Shown: positions 1-11,041, counted from the stretch's first letter. The stretch: DNA of 64,000 bases from Pseudopyrenochaeta lycopersici (GCA_003313425.1 NHZP01000011.1:1476104-1540103), one strand, 5' to 3'. A program made the numbers and translations. Notes: generated by a model from the sequence alone, not told the origin.

Positions 1-570
1 AAAGCCCCTTGTACGGAGTGCCACTGAAGTACTGCTGTGCAGTGCCAGTGCAGTAATGGACGGCAACGACGATACCAGGCGACGCTGCAAGGTTTTTTGG
101 TACGTAGATCCAAAATGCAGCCTTGGTGGGAGCGTTGCCAAATGATGTCACTTGAGAAAGACTGCCTGGCGTTGGAGCGCGCCTGCCGAGCGTTGCCGCT
201 GCGGCTACCGAAAGGTAAGAAGTGAGACGGGCAAGGAGACGCATAGTGCCGGTGTGGTAGAGTTGGGATAATATAATGTGTTCGATGCCGCCATTCTGGA
301 AATGTGAGAATTTATAGAGAGGTAGAACAAGATTTCAAGGTGCGGCGGAAAGGAACAGCTGTGATATTTGACTACTTCAGAAACTTTATCCAACGGTCAG
401 TTAATTTAAAAAGCTGAAAACACGGTCATGTAGCGTGAATAGAGTATGCAAGCACCCCACATTCTTGGCTGAAAGGAAGAAATCGAGATAGTGTCAACTG
501 TTATTGGCGGTGAAGCCATGGTGTAATTCAGTGTGATGAATGTTATATTGCTTCTCCAGGGCTGGCAGGG
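1..570. other. No supported gene at left edge
   Basis: I see no conserved protein in this stretch. The open frames are about 62 codons, lie on both strands and show no domain. The downstream part may be the 3' flank of the weak minus-strand frame at 571-1002. Confidence 0.5.
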
Positions 571-1002
571 CTATCTCGGCATTGCGTCGACATAAGAAGG
601 GTGAATCACGGCTACTATGGCAATTTGCCAGTTAAGGAATGGCGACCAGGTGGCCCCGCAGGCAAGCGAAGCAGTCGAGCAATCCCCTGCTCCGAAAATC
701 ATATTGACGGGGTCTGAAACAGAAAGCTGCGAGAGGCTGTCATCTGAAGATGTAACACGCGCTTGACTTTGGAAGTCGCCATGTACATCGTGATGGCTAT
801 GGATAATAATCTTCGCATCGTTTTGCAGATGGTCAAGGTCGCAGACCTCTCCTGACTTTGCGTCGTCAAAATGCAGCTCGTGCGACGCTGCGACTGCAAA
901 TAGCAGCATATCCTGTGACTCGTCCCGAGCTTTAAGCTCCGTCTTGGAAGTCGTCCATAATTCGGATTTCACAGTTGTCTCGAAGGGCGAAACTGGTGTC
1001 AT
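571..1002 (-). CDS. Weak hypothetical ORF, 143 aa
   Basis: This is an uninterrupted 143-codon frame, rich in Ser and Asp in its middle, ending 15 nt downstream of the AP-3 sigma stop codon on the same strand. I do not recognise the protein, and it has no evident signal peptide or membrane segment. It could equally be an open stretch within the AP-3 sigma 3' untranslated region. The close same-strand packing makes an independent promoter unlikely. Transcript evidence would be needed to accept it. Confidence 0.25.
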   Translation of the reverse strand: MTPVSPFETTVKSELWTTSKTELKARDESQDMLLFAVAASHELHFDDAKSGEVCDLDHLQNDAKIIIHSHHDVHGDFQSQARVTSSDDSLSQLSVSDPVNMIFGAGDCSTASLACGATWSPFLNWQIAIVAVIHPSYVDAMPR

Positions 1003-1017
1003 GGAACATGCACGTCT

Positions 1018-1711
1018 TCATCTTCCTGTCCATACTCCATCTCCTCTCCCCAGCCCTGCGAAGGTCAACCCGCCCATAACGCCTCCTCCTCCTCCGCTTC
1101 CTCCACCTCTCCCCTCATTCACGGGCCGTTTTGCCACTCTTCCCTGCGCCTTGACCCCCTTGACTACATTTTCAAGCTGCGTCTCCACGACGACGCCTCC
1201 GACAATCATCTCTCCCAATGTCGCGTGCAACGTCTCGAAATTGAAGATTAAATCCAGCTCGCATACATTCTCGAAGAGGCCGTCGAGCGCCTGGACGAAG
1301 ACTTGGATCAGATCGAGCAGGGCAAGGGGCGATTCGGTGGAGGTGGAGATTACTATGAAGTACAGGGTTGCGTAGTGGCGGTAGGTTACGAGGGAAGGCG
1401 TGTCATTGTAGGGCGTCGTGGGAGTGCTGGATTTAGAGCTGCTGGCGAGGAGGGGCGGCAGACTAGACATGTCAGTAGCGGTCACTGCAGGGTGGGCGGC
1501 GAGCGTACGGGAGGAAGTTGCATGCTGAGTTTGGGCGGTTGGCGACGAGGGTGAAGATTTCAGATATGAGCCGCTGCTGAACGCTGGTTTCCTTGGTGGC
1601 GGGTCAGTAGACGAGGTAGAGCGATGCGAGGAAGGGGCGAACCAGCTGCGTGTAGAACTTGGTCAGCCGCGGTTGGCCTGCATTGTTGAAAACAAGCACC
1701 GCATTAATCAT
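1018..1711 (-). CDS. APS3: AP-3 adaptor complex sigma subunit
   Basis: Small subunit of the AP-3 clathrin-adaptor-type complex, which packages cargo at the Golgi/endosome for direct transport to the vacuole. I reconstruct three exons: 1643-1711, 1509-1591 and 1018-1462, giving 198 aa. Introns are 51 and 46 nt with GT-AG ends. The N-terminus MINAVLVFNNAGQPRLTKFY and the later IQVFVQALDGLFENVCELDL are the longin-like core of adaptor sigma chains. LGEMIVGG follows, as in AP-3 rather than AP-1/AP-2 members. A Ser/Thr-rich insert lies between LPP and LVTYRHYATLYF, and the C-terminal tail is Gly/Pro-rich, which makes the protein longer than animal sigma-3. The start is the only Met giving the conserved N-terminus. 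It is divergent from the frataxin gene. Confidence 0.93.
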
Positions 1712-1941
1712 GGCGCTGACCTCTTGTTCGGCAGTAGAAGGTAAAGGCTATTGCAGTACCTTCGCTTAGAGCCTCTTCAGTTGAGGAATGCGGGGGGGAG
1801 GTGATGCAAGTGGGCGGGCCCAAGCGCGCGGAGCTTGCTTCCACCAGGACCAAGCTCTCGTTGGCAGAGGTTCGGCAGCACTCACTGCAACACGCCCTCC
1901 TCTCCCCTTCAGTCCCGTCTTCCCGTGCTACACCATCCAAC
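1712..1941. promoter_or_regulatory. Bidirectional promoter region APS3/YFH1
   Basis: The two divergent start codons (1711 on minus, 1942 on plus) are separated by only 230 bp, so both 5' leaders and promoters must share this segment. No unmistakable TATA box is seen. Part of it stays open in another frame, but this is not coding. Confidence 0.5.
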
Positions 1942-2584
1942 ATGAGGCCAGCTACTCGACTCGGTAATGCCGTCCTCGGCCGTGCTATGCGTACCCGCCT
2001 GCGCGCTCAATCGCCGGCCAATTGCATCATCGCCAGAGCCTCGGTCGCCGGCAGCGCAGTTCGAGCCTACCGTCCATCAATGGCTCTGAGGAGCATTATG
2101 CCGGACGCAGAGAACCCTGCGCCTCCAAAGAGTGAAGCTACCGACCACCCGACCGCTGCCACGGATATCCCAACGTCCGAGTTCCATGAGCGAGCGGACA
2201 AGTACTTGAACGAGCTTGTCGAGAGGCTGGAAGAGCAACAAAACGAGGATCCTACCATTGATGTAGAATATTCGGTACGTGTATTCCCCATGACGAGCAT
2301 GCCGTGCTTGCTAACCACGACCATAGGCTGGCGTCCTCGAAGTCACAGCCAAAGAGAACAAGTTTGTTCTCAACAAGCAGCCACCAAATAAGCAGATCTG
2401 GCTCAGCTCGCCGATATCCGGGCCCAAGCGCTACGACTGGGTGGTATCGCAGGAGGGCATCAACTTCAAGGAAGGCGGTGGCGTTGGCGGCTGGATATAT
2501 CTGAGAGATGGCACCTCGCTCACCGAGTTACTGAGGAAGGAGCTGGGCGTCGATGTTAGTGTGGACGATGAAGTCCCCCGCTGA
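1942..2584 (+). CDS. YFH1: Frataxin, mitochondrial
   Basis: Mitochondrial matrix iron-binding protein that supports Fe-S cluster assembly on the Nfs1/Isd11/Isu1 complex. Two exons, 1942-2274 and 2327-2584, give 196 aa, split by a 52-nt GT-AG intron after the acidic helix. The first ~60 residues are rich in Arg, Ala and Ser with almost no acidic residues, as in a matrix-targeting presequence. The helix [18 protein letters not shown] with following acidic residues, then VEYSAGVLEV, and the beta-sheet motifs [20 protein letters not shown] and [15 protein letters not shown] are diagnostic of frataxin. The ATG at 1942 is chosen because it opens the Arg-rich presequence; the frame is open further upstream but runs into the shared promoter. 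Confidence 0.95.
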
Positions 2585-2946
2585 CAAGGCAACGTCGACT
2601 ATGCCGCTCCTTCCAGCGAAAAGAGAGCGTGCGCATTCCCACTGTATTCACTACCGTGCTAGGGAAGCCTTTCTGGGGAGATAATGCCAACAATTATGAG
2701 CTTCCATTCCTTTGCAATGACTGCCCCTGTGGCCAGTTCCATGGGTATTGGTTAAATTCCCCTGCACAATGCCCAAACGCCTGTGATATGCGACCCTGGT
2801 GATGCAACAATAACAACCAAGTCAACCCCACCAACCACCCATGCTAAAGCAACACAAAATGCTAGAAACAACCCCAGGGCGTTTTCGTTTTGGATTCATC
2901 CTATTGAGGCCTTGTTGTTCCTCGCGCCAAACCCACCACGACGGGT
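2585..2946. other. Convergent intergenic region YFH1/DPH3
   Basis: Contains the two facing 3' flanks. A 62-codon plus-strand frame overlaps the DPH3 final exon in antisense and has no recognisable content. Nothing else is seen. Confidence 0.5.
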
Positions 2947-3262
2947 TTATGCGGTAATGGCAGCAGCCTGAGGCGCATCGTCTTTCTCGGGGGGAAGATC
3001 AGACTAAGAGGCATATTAGACAACGGCGCGGCGTGGGATCAAAAGACATCGAATCGCAAGCACCTACTGCATCGAATATAATCCTGATCATGAGGCTACA
3101 GCTGGGGCAGCGTGCAATGTCCTCTCCATCCCTCATATCGAAGATGGAGATCTCGAAGCGGTCACCGCAGGGGCATGGGTGGTGGTATATCTGGAGTGTC
3201 TCGTCGTAGAAGCAGTCTTCGATTTCTATCTCATCGTAGAGGTTCAGCTCTTCGTCGGCCAT
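2947..3262 (-). CDS. DPH3: Diphthamide biosynthesis protein 3
   Basis: Small CSL-type zinc protein (Kti11/Dph3) that donates electrons to the radical enzyme Dph1-Dph2 in the first step of diphthamide formation on elongation factor 2, and also works with Elongator. Exons 3068-3262 and 2947-3003 are joined across a 64-nt GTAGGT...TTAG intron, giving 83 aa, the usual family length. The start MADEELNLYDEIEIEDCFYD, the metal ligands in HPCPCGDRF and ARCPSCSLMIRI, and the C-terminal FDASDLP all fit. Without splicing the frame would end in an unrelated tail, so the intron is well supported. The gene is divergent from SEC6, with 249 bp between start codons. Confidence 0.95.
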
Positions 3263-3511
3263 CTTGTCGGTGCTGCGCTCGGGTGAGTGGTCGCAGAGGT
3301 GAGTCTTGAATTGTCCACCAAGCCGCCGCGGGGAACTTTTTGGCACCTCCGGCGACGCTAAGCATCCCTGTACATGCGCCCCAGGCCATGCCCGCCTCCA
3401 CCATCTCGGGGGGACACGTAGAGCGCTCGCTCTCACGCACAAAGTCGCCTTAACCCGCCTTGCCGCCTGCCATGGGCCTGACGCGACCGAATTAACCTTC
3501 TGCGACGAATC

Positions 3512-5806
3512 ATGGGCGACGTCGAGTCCGCGACGGCCAAGCTCGCGGAGCTCCTGCGCCATCCAGAGGACCTCGAGAAGATCCCCGCCCTCAAAGCCGA
3601 GTTCACGCGCAAGAAGGCCGCCGTGGATGGACAACTGCGCCATGGGCTGAAAGAGCAGCTCGAGTTGACCCAGTCGGGCATGAGCAGCATCACCGACGGC
3701 CAGCGGACAGTCAACCTCATCAAAGACGAGATGATGAAGATTGATAAGCTGTGCTCAGAGGCCCAGACCATGATACAGGACTTCCCACACATCAACCTGG
3801 TGGCCCAGACGCATAAGAATTTCGAATCTGTCGAGAAGATGCGCTACGATATCCAGACCTTCGAGCAGCGCTTGGAGAATCTCGAGATCCTGCTGGCACA
3901 GGATGACGAGGATCCGGCGAACCAGCCACACCTCCTTCAGATCCACTATGGCTTGACTCAGCTACGAGACATCCGCGACGAAGCCATGGACCAGATCAAA
4001 AACACCGAAGACGCATCCACCGAGCTCATCGACAATCTCACACTTGAAAATGGTGTGACGGTCCAGGATCTCTTCGCGAGGCTGGACGATGTTATTGAAT
4101 GGTTCGATAAACACATTGGAGAGGCTTGCATAAATCTGATTGAACTGGTGCAGTCGGGCAATGACGGCATGGTGGTGCGCTTGGCTGTCATTGTGGAGGA
4201 GGAGGAGAAGACGGACAAGAAAGTGCAGGCTCTACAAAATGCTCAGCGAGAGTACAAGGACCTTGCATCTCGGTTCAAGTCAATCACACAAGGGCCCAAG
4301 GAGATCCGCGGATACAAGGACAAGTTCATAAAATCCATCGAATATGTTTGTCAGGCGCAAATAGAAGACGCAAAGGAAAAGTTCATTGAGGATCCAGAGA
4401 AGATTGACAAGTACTTCAAGTGGTACTTCAACAACCTCAATACGGTCAAGCTAGGCATGGTCACGCTTATGCCCAAGAAGTGGAAAATTCTCGAGACCTA
4501 CACGAATATCTATCATAAGCAAATGCACGATCTTCTGATGGGCTTTGCCGAAGATGAGGGATTGGGCCCTCAGTTTCTACTGGCTGTTATCAACTGGGTG
4601 GACAAGTATTACGCAAAAATGAACAAGCTCGGCTTCTCAGAAGAAGAGCTCCAGCCACATGTCATCGATAACCGTAGCCCAGAGCTCATTCGTACCTACC
4701 GACAAGTCATTATTCAGGCTGTCGATCAGTACATGGATCGCATCAATGCCCAGGACAGGAAGAGCTTCCTGGATCAAGACAGAGCTGCTTATGAGATCAA
4801 TCCCGACGGTATCTTCCAAACGAGGTCGCTGGGCGATGTATGGACATTGTTCAGTCAAAACCTTTCGGTAGCTGCTAGTAGCGAGCGCACCGATGTTGCC
4901 GATGGTGTCGTGGACTCGATGTTCCGTGCTCTCATGACGCGGCAGCGGATCTGGAACCAACTGATCGATGATGAAAAGGACAAGTACACTGGACTTAACC
5001 CAACACTAGACGGCGAAGGTGTAGCTGTTTTCCAAGAGTGGCTTGTTGCCATTGCAAACGACCAGATCATATGCATCGACGATGATATCGATGCAGGTGG
5101 CCGAGCATCATTCGTAACCGTTTTCGAACGTGAAGTCACTCCTCTAGTCTCACAAACCTATCTGAGCGACCGGCTGCAAAGCCAAATCGAAGAGCTTAAG
5201 AATGGCTACATCGATATTTCATCTCGCTGCATCGCCATCTTCTGCCAGCTCATTTTCCTCACAGACTTCAAGCCTATTCTATCAAAATTCTTCACAGCAG
5301 AATGGTACAGCAGAACAGACATGGCATCTATTATCATCACTTTCAAGGACTACCTCAGCGATTACGAAGACCAAATACATCGTTCGCTACGGGATCTCAT
5401 GATTGATAGTCTCGCCGACGAACTGCTCATCCAATATCTCTCTGCAGTACGCAACAAAGGCGTTAAATTCCGCCGCACAGATCAATTCGCGGCCAAAATG
5501 AAAGATGATCTCATCACCGCATTTGAATTCTTCCTGACCTTTGGCGCCCAGGGGCAGGAAATTAAGCAGCGCTGGCGCGCCGTCGAGTTCTTCCTCAAGC
5601 TCCTCGAGTCGGACAAGTCGCAAGTGCAGTTTGCTTTTGTGGACTTCAAACAGAATTATCGAGATGTAAGTATTGGGTGGGTGGAGGCGGTGCTTCGGAG
5701 TAGAGATGATTTTGAGAGAAGCATGTTGAATGCTGTAAAGGCGAAGGCAGCAGAGAGCGTAGCGGACGGTGCGCCAGATGATCCGATCATGGGAAGGGTC
5801 AAGTAA
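3512..5806 (+). CDS. SEC6: Exocyst complex subunit Sec6
   Basis: Subunit of the octameric exocyst that tethers secretory vesicles to the plasma membrane at growth and division sites. It is a single uninterrupted 764-aa frame, in the usual size range for fungal Sec6. The N-terminus (about residues 1-150) is charged and coiled-coil-like, with MSSITDGQRTVNLIKDEMM. The body is all-helical, including HPHINL-like and MPKKWKILETYTNIYHKQMH segments typical of Sec6. The C-terminus ends DDPIMGRVK, resembling other fungal Sec6 tails. The first ATG sits directly after the DPH3/SEC6 spacer, and no upstream in-frame Met is better. No intron is apparent. Confidence 0.95.
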   Translation: MGDVESATAKLAELLRHPEDLEKIPALKAEFTRKKAAVDGQLRHGLKEQLELTQSGMSSITDGQRTVNLIKDEMMKIDKLCSEAQTMIQDFPHINLVAQTHKNFESVEKMRYDIQTFEQRLENLEILLAQDDEDPANQPHLLQIHYGLTQLRDIRDEAMDQIKNTEDASTELIDNLTLENGVTVQDLFARLDDVIEWFDKHIGEACINLIELVQSGNDGMVVRLAVIVEEEEKTDKKVQALQNAQREYKDLASRFKSITQGPKEIRGYKDKFIKSIEYVCQAQIEDAKEKFIEDPEKIDKYFKWYFNNLNTVKLGMVTLMPKKWKILETYTNIYHKQMHDLLMGFAEDEGLGPQFLLAVINWVDKYYAKMNKLGFSEEELQPHVIDNRSPELIRTYRQVIIQAVDQYMDRINAQDRKSFLDQDRAAYEINPDGIFQTRSLGDVWTLFSQNLSVAASSERTDVADGVVDSMFRALMTRQRIWNQLIDDEKDKYTGLNPTLDGEGVAVFQEWLVAIANDQIICIDDDIDAGGRASFVTVFEREVTPLVSQTYLSDRLQSQIEELKNGYIDISSRCIAIFCQLIFLTDFKPILSKFFTAEWYSRTDMASIIITFKDYLSDYEDQIHRSLRDLMIDSLADELLIQYLSAVRNKGVKFRRTDQFAAKMKDDLITAFEFFLTFGAQGQEIKQRWRAVEFFLKLLESDKSQVQFAFVDFKQNYRDVSIGWVEAVLRSRDDFERSMLNAVKAKAAESVADGAPDDPIMGRVK

Positions 5807-6876
5807 ATTTTGGCAAGAGTGTAATAGCTGTAGATGCGGGTAGTCTGGAGTCGAGGACGTGCGAAAAGTTGGTCAGTCTCACTGCGTCCTACCTTTATGT
5901 ATCATTTGACATGGCAGTTACTAGATCTCTGAAGATATACCCTCAGATCGTTGGCCTCATTCAACCCCTAATCGATTATGACGATCTGTGTTTCACGTCG
6001 AGTGTTGATTGCCATGAATCCCTTCATGATGTGACGTATGCGGCTCCACGACCAGCAATATTCAAGATTCGACGAGAGCGATTGCGCAGAATCGTGGACC
6101 CCATCTTGCCGTGAGATCGACAGCCCCATTTCTCCATCAGCCGGGACGTTCATCTCAAGCCGCAGTTTATGAGCCGCTTAACCACACACAGTTAGCGCGA
6201 TGGGCCGGCCTTTGTTTCAGAGGAATGAAACAATCATCGTCGGCCGCCTATCAAGATTACTCTAATCAAGGAGTATCTTGGGATTCGTGACATCAAATCC
6301 GCTCAATCGTCTATCAACCATCTCTGGCTCTGAGACACTCGTCATCGATGTCCGTAAACCACTTCTTCTCTCACACTGACAGGTCAAGAACATCGTTTGC
6401 ATTGGACACGCAATCACTCCACTTAAAAGTACGTGTCGCACGACTTACACCGTTCCATACAGAACCTTGAGGTTTGGCCTGGCGTAGATCATTAACCAAA
6501 TCTCCGCTATCGCTCAATCCTTGATGTACACGCCAAGGGCGCTATATCTCAAGGATGGTGCAGGGATTAAATCACTCGTCAAATCTAGAAATGGTGTTGA
6601 ATGGTAAATGCCCCGAAATACAGTTTTTCAACGGAGAAATCATGGACAAGGCTGGCGCGTCCCAGCCCGCTCTTCATCTCAATTAATATACAGATGGTAT
6701 AAGACAAAGATCACCCACACGCCATCCTTCTCTTCTTCATCCTACGATCCAATAATTCACAGTACTTACTGTAGTCACTCTTTTGCCAACGCTCTCAATC
6801 ATCGATCTCAACGCCCTAATTTCTCCTCGATACCCATACCTTCAAACGTCTCTTCAATCAAACGAGATTATTCAAA
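5807..6876. other. Intergenic region SEC6 to surface-protein gene
   Basis: No conserved gene seen. A plus-strand frame at 5869-6114 shows no domain and lies in the SEC6 3' flank. The last ~200 bp look like a promoter and leader: a GTATAAG element at 6697-6703, about 175 bp upstream of the next ATG, followed by pyrimidine-rich sequence. Confidence 0.5.
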
Positions 6877-7316
6877 ATGCGTTTCTTCACCATCGCCGCT
6901 ACCCTTGTCGCTGTCGTCGCCGCCCAGTACGGTGCTGAGGAGACTTGCGACTCTGTTGTCACTGTCACCGTGACTCAGTATGTTTCTGTCATTCATCAAG
7001 CATACCACAATATAAATCTAACTCTGATCATAGCACTCTCAAGCACACCCCTTCTGCTCCTGCACCTGTTGCTCCTACCGCGCCCGCTCCATACCCGACC
7101 ACAGGCTACCCTGTCGCCCCAGTCCCCAGTGGCACTGGCTACCCCTCCGTTCCTGAGGCGTCTGAGTACTCCACTCGTGTGCCTGCTGGCTCTGCCAAGC
7201 CGACTGGAACTGGTGCTTCTTCGGCGCCCTACCCTGAGTTCACCGGTGCTGCCTCCAGTCTTAAGATGGGCGGTGTCGTTGCTGGAGTTGGTGCTGTCGC
7301 CGCACTCTTCTTGTAG
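6877..7316 (+). CDS. Small GPI-anchored-type cell-surface protein
   Basis: Predicted 127-aa secreted protein from exons 6877-6977 and 7034-7316, joined over a 56-nt GT-AG intron. Residues 1-17 (MRFFTIAATLVAVVAAQ) are a clear signal peptide. The middle is Pro/Ala/Thr/Gly/Ser-rich with short repeats of TGYP and VPSGTGYP type, as in O-glycosylated wall proteins. The C-terminus is small residues followed by a hydrophobic stretch (VVAGVGAVAALFL) ending at the stop, the usual pattern for GPI attachment. There is one Cys after processing. A TATA-like element and pyrimidine-rich leader precede the ATG, suggesting strong expression. I recognise no named family; this is a compositional call. Confidence 0.72.
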
Positions 7317-9220
7317 ATGTGTGAATGATTTTTGACTCGTAATGAGTCGAGGAATGGTGATGTTGAACTTAATCGGGTGGTTTTAGCCAAGTCGCGATAA
7401 GGAGCGTCGGAGGTTGTCGATGTATATACCCCCTACATATCTTCTTCTAAATATATTCGTATATACCTTGTGCAAGGTAGCTTGCTGCCGCTTATATATT
7501 TGATAAGAGATGATGTTATTCTCTTTTGCGCTCTTGGGGTGTATTGAAACGCTTGTGGATACATCTAAATTGGAAAGCAAACTACCTCTTGACTAATAAC
7601 TCTGATATTCTAACGTTCAATACTTAGCATAGCGGCAATATTCTGCGGTATAGTTGAGATACTCGTCGGTCAAGAGCGCTGACATGAAAGTGGAGGGGCT
7701 TACATGAATGCTTATTGTCTATCCCAATTCTGAGATCCATATGAGAAGCAAACACCTTGTGGTTTTGAAGAGTTTAGAACGAGTCCGCCCAGTGGCCAAA
7801 TTGTCTGTCTATCTCCCTTGCGCACGACCAGTCCCCAGTGATCATTCCAACATTCTCAGTGCCAGATTCTTACTTTCGAATTGTCAACCTACAAAAGCAC
7901 AGTGCAGCTTACATGCCTGTATTCCACCATGTAGTAATGTGGAGTACTTGTATTGTTTGTTTGTTGATGTTGACCAAGAGGTAGATGGGTACGAAGTGTT
8001 TCCGATGCAGGAAGCTGTTGGGTGAGAAGGAGGCTGAGGGCGCGAACGTATCGATCGCCTTGTGCTGTGTTGTAGGGAGTCGAGAAGATCCCTTTTTTAG
8101 ACTCACTGATGCCTGTCAGGCCTGCCGATTAGTGGGCCAGGAACGCAAAGCTTTCTGATGCGTATCCGCTAGGTCCTCCATGATCCACGAACAATGAACT
8201 GGCTTTGAAAATACCAGTTTGAGTGCGGCTGAAATCTGACAAGTCTAAAGTTGAAGTGCTCACTGTTGGGATTGCTCTAGCCCGCTAGGCAAAACGGATT
8301 TGAAGCATTGGAGCGATCCCGGTACTCAGCTTTCTGCTTTCATTGACTAAAGTCACATGAGGTAAATGATGCTAAAATTATCTTCTAGCAGGAAGCTACC
8401 CAAGTCGTACAAATATAGTGTTGGGTAGGGAGATGTGGATGTAATTAGAGATGGTACCACGAGAGAATTTGGAAAGCGTATTGGGCATTGAGGGCACCAT
8501 GACTGATGTTATACCTGCTGTGACTTATGAGGATCTAAGAGATGACGTGGAGGAGCTGTAAAGTATCATGAGATCCTGTTCTGTTAGTAGGCTCGTCTCC
8601 TTAAGTGGTTTCTTTCTGCTCACTCTTTGACGAATTGCGATTTGTAGTAGAGGCGCTGTTCGCATATGAGCACTCAAGCTAACATTTTCGCCATCCCCAC
8701 CAAATCTTCCCTTTTCCATCACTGGCCTAATCATCAGATGTGGCATCAAGCAAAGACATTTTCGACGCACACTTGGACAAGAGCGAACTTTGCGCTGAGG
8801 CACAAGACGAGACTAGCCCGAATTTATACTAGCGCCCAATATATAAGAGAAGCTTGGCGCAAGCTTGCAAACGTCATTTAAACACCCCGGCAGTTCAACA
8901 GAACTGTTTAAACCGCTTTGAGCTTCCACAGTAGTCTTTGTTTTGTACTGTGCCAAACTTAAAAACTGTGAGCCATCACTCAAGAGTGTAGCGTACTAGT
9001 AGCCAATTGCGCCTGTATTTACTATCCTAGAACCATTTTACAGAACAACTAATTAGAGTACTTCAGTGCAAAGGCTTAGTCACGTCCGCCACCCAACAAC
9101 ACATTGTTTGCGGCGTAACCGTCCTTCAACCCTTGAGTTTCCCCATATATTTTTTGGATTTCACGTCTTGCAACAACTGTCTCGATTGGGCGCTCTAAAG
9201 AGCGTCCGGATAGATGCTCC
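7317..9220. other. Gene-poor stretch, nothing conserved
   Basis: About 1.9 kb without a supported gene. Frames of 60-105 codons occur on both strands (the longest is 7708-8025 plus) but lack domains, credible splice sites or biased composition. A short hairpin, CAGTTC-AACA-GAACTG, lies near 8,890. Confidence 0.45.
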
Positions 9221-10026
9221 ATGGTCGCTGCATCGCGAGTTGACGCAAGGGCAGCGGAACTGAAACTGACGGAAACGATCACCATACTTCAAAATACGCT
9301 GAGAAAATTTCTAAAGGATGCTACAAATGGTCGACCAGATTTCGTGGCCACCGAAATGGACAATGTAGTATCTCCTTTGCCCCCTATCGCATGAAATGTT
9401 GCTGATAGTGGCAGTCTCCTGTAGAACGTGATGCACAAATCATAGTACAGCTCACTTCTGCCAGTGATGAAGTGCAAAATGAACTAAGGGCTCTTGAGGG
9501 CCAGCTCAAATCATTGGAATTGCAGCTTCGTTCAAGCGGACAATGGAATCAATCAAGACATCCCGCAAGTGCATCAATGCCAACTATTCTCGACATGTCC
9601 GACCTTTCTAGTGCGATTGGTCTCGTTACTCACATAGCCACATCTACGCACCCTTCTCACGGATTGTTGCCTCAATCTTCCTTCTCGGCCTACTCATGGC
9701 AATGGGATCCCGAGTGGAAAGAATTTTATACCTACCTCGCTTCTTGCGAAACGTACGTTTATCTTTCCAAATGGAAATTAAATGAAGCGAGGAACGTATG
9801 GGAACATGTCAACGTAACCTTTCAAGCGCTAGTGCCAGAAATAGTCGCGGAAGCACTGGGATCTTGGGAGGACTGGACGTGGGATCCAAATTGGGGAGAG
9901 TGGTGTCTTGAGGTGCAAGGAGAGGAATGGGATGATGCGAAGTGTTTTATGTTTGCGAGTAGGTGGCAAGTCCAAGATGATGGGGAATGGGTACATGTTG
10001 GCAGAAGTGGGGATGCTGAACAATGA
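9221..10026 (+). CDS. Trp-rich internal-repeat protein, unknown function
   Basis: Unrecognised protein. The best model joins 9221-9367 and 9451-10026 over an 83-nt GTATCT...TACAG intron, giving 240 aa. The second exon alone is an open frame of about 190 codons. Residues ~1-75 look coiled-coil-like (charged, with regularly spaced Leu, e.g. LRALEGQLKSLELQLR). The C-terminal half carries two diverged copies of an acidic, Trp-rich unit, about residues 132-169 and 191-232. Each opens with WxWDPxWxE and ends with a W-x-HV motif. There is no signal peptide or membrane segment. The exon-1 model is tentative: both splice sites and the start at 9221 are inferred only from frame continuity. It lies in the accessory stretch and may be lineage-specific. 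Confidence 0.5.
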
Positions 10027-10336
10027 CGGCTGATACGTTTGATTTTCAAAGCATCCGAAGTTCTGACCAGGTCCACCTCGGTATTTTATGAGTCTCTTGG
10101 CACGATAATACCTCAAAAGGCCTCCGCAAGCCATCATCCTCCAAGGATATGTTGTACACTTATCGATTTTCGCCCTGACTAGGTCACGTGTAGATAATCA
10201 ACCATGGTTCAGAGGACACTTTCAGGCTCGCGATTCTTATTGTTCTACAAATATTTCGATTAAACTCAGATCAGACTTCCAGGCCGAGGAGTGAGATACG
10301 ATCAGAACTGTTTTGTCAGGGTATCATGAATTTATG

Positions 10337-11041
10337 TCAATGATTTGTTGGTCGAATATAATGCCAGCGGGAGAAGAAGCTACGCTTCCCTTGTACGTCG
10401 CTCTCGAAGCTGAACTTACTAACGAGCGGGGGCTGGGCACGGTCAACTTGGTCAATCATGATGCAACACACTGGTTCAGGACGCGCCGAATATCGGGACG
10501 TCTCACGGTGCGATGTGGATGCATGCATGGCTGCAGCATCGAATTCCAGTTGCTTGTGGATACGCCAATGCGCTCCAAAAGTGTGATCCGAGCTGTGCTG
10601 AAAAATTTCATGGCTCTCATCGTCTTCATGTGATCGATTTTGGTACTCATTGAGGTACTCCTGCGGAACTGACTCCTCACGACTGCCAACGTTTTGTCGA
10701 TTCTGAGCGGTTGGAAGTGTCGAAACCGTGTCCCATTGATGCGGACTATCAGAACTATTGTCAGTGTAGTTGAAATCCGAGCCTAATGCGGCACGGGTGG
10801 CATTCTTTACTTCCGAAATACGGCACCTTTCATTCTGTGAAAGACCAATATTTTGGTAAGGGGTACTTAGGCAGGAGTAGTTTGGGTTGCTACCGCGACG
10901 TGAGAAGTGGTCTACTAGACGTTCGCGGTTTTGGCGCCTCAGAAACATGCGGAACTCGTCATCTGGTAGGCCAAGAGAGTTGCTGGATGAGTGTTTGCTT
11001 GAATCATCACCACGGCTTGAAGATGAGTAGTGCGATGGCAT
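10337..11041 (-). CDS. Hypothetical protein, Ser-rich, 234 aa
   Basis: Single-exon 234-aa frame that I do not recognise. The N-terminus is very Ser-rich (MPSHYSSSSRGDDSSKHSSS), followed by a basic segment (FRMFLRRQNRERLVDHFSRR) and a polar, Asn/Ser/Glu/His-rich middle. It is hydrophilic throughout, with no signal peptide or membrane helix, so it is probably a largely disordered intracellular protein. The length, the clear N-terminal composition and the lack of long competing frames argue for a real gene. The next gene downstream (Trp-rich repeat protein) is convergent, with about 310 bp between stops. Confidence 0.5.
   Translation of the reverse strand: MPSHYSSSSRGDDSSKHSSSNSLGLPDDEFRMFLRRQNRERLVDHFSRRGSNPNYSCLSTPYQNIGLSQNERCRISEVKNATRAALGSDFNYTDNSSDSPHQWDTVSTLPTAQNRQNVGSREESVPQEYLNEYQNRSHEDDESHEIFQHSSDHTFGAHWRIHKQLEFDAAAMHASTSHRETSRYSARPEPVCCIMIDQVDRAQPPLVSKFSFESDVQGKRSFFSRWHYIRPTNH

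Noticed and set aside
944..1375. 143-codon plus-strand ORF with Pro-rich segment
   Set aside because: It is antisense to AP-3 sigma exon 3, which has clear family motifs; the Pro run is the complement of the Gly-rich tail.
8876..8920. Hairpin with TTTAAACA/TGTTTAAA outer arms
   Set aside because: The inner 6-bp stem is real but short, and the outer arms overlap it; no T run or gene end makes it a functional element.
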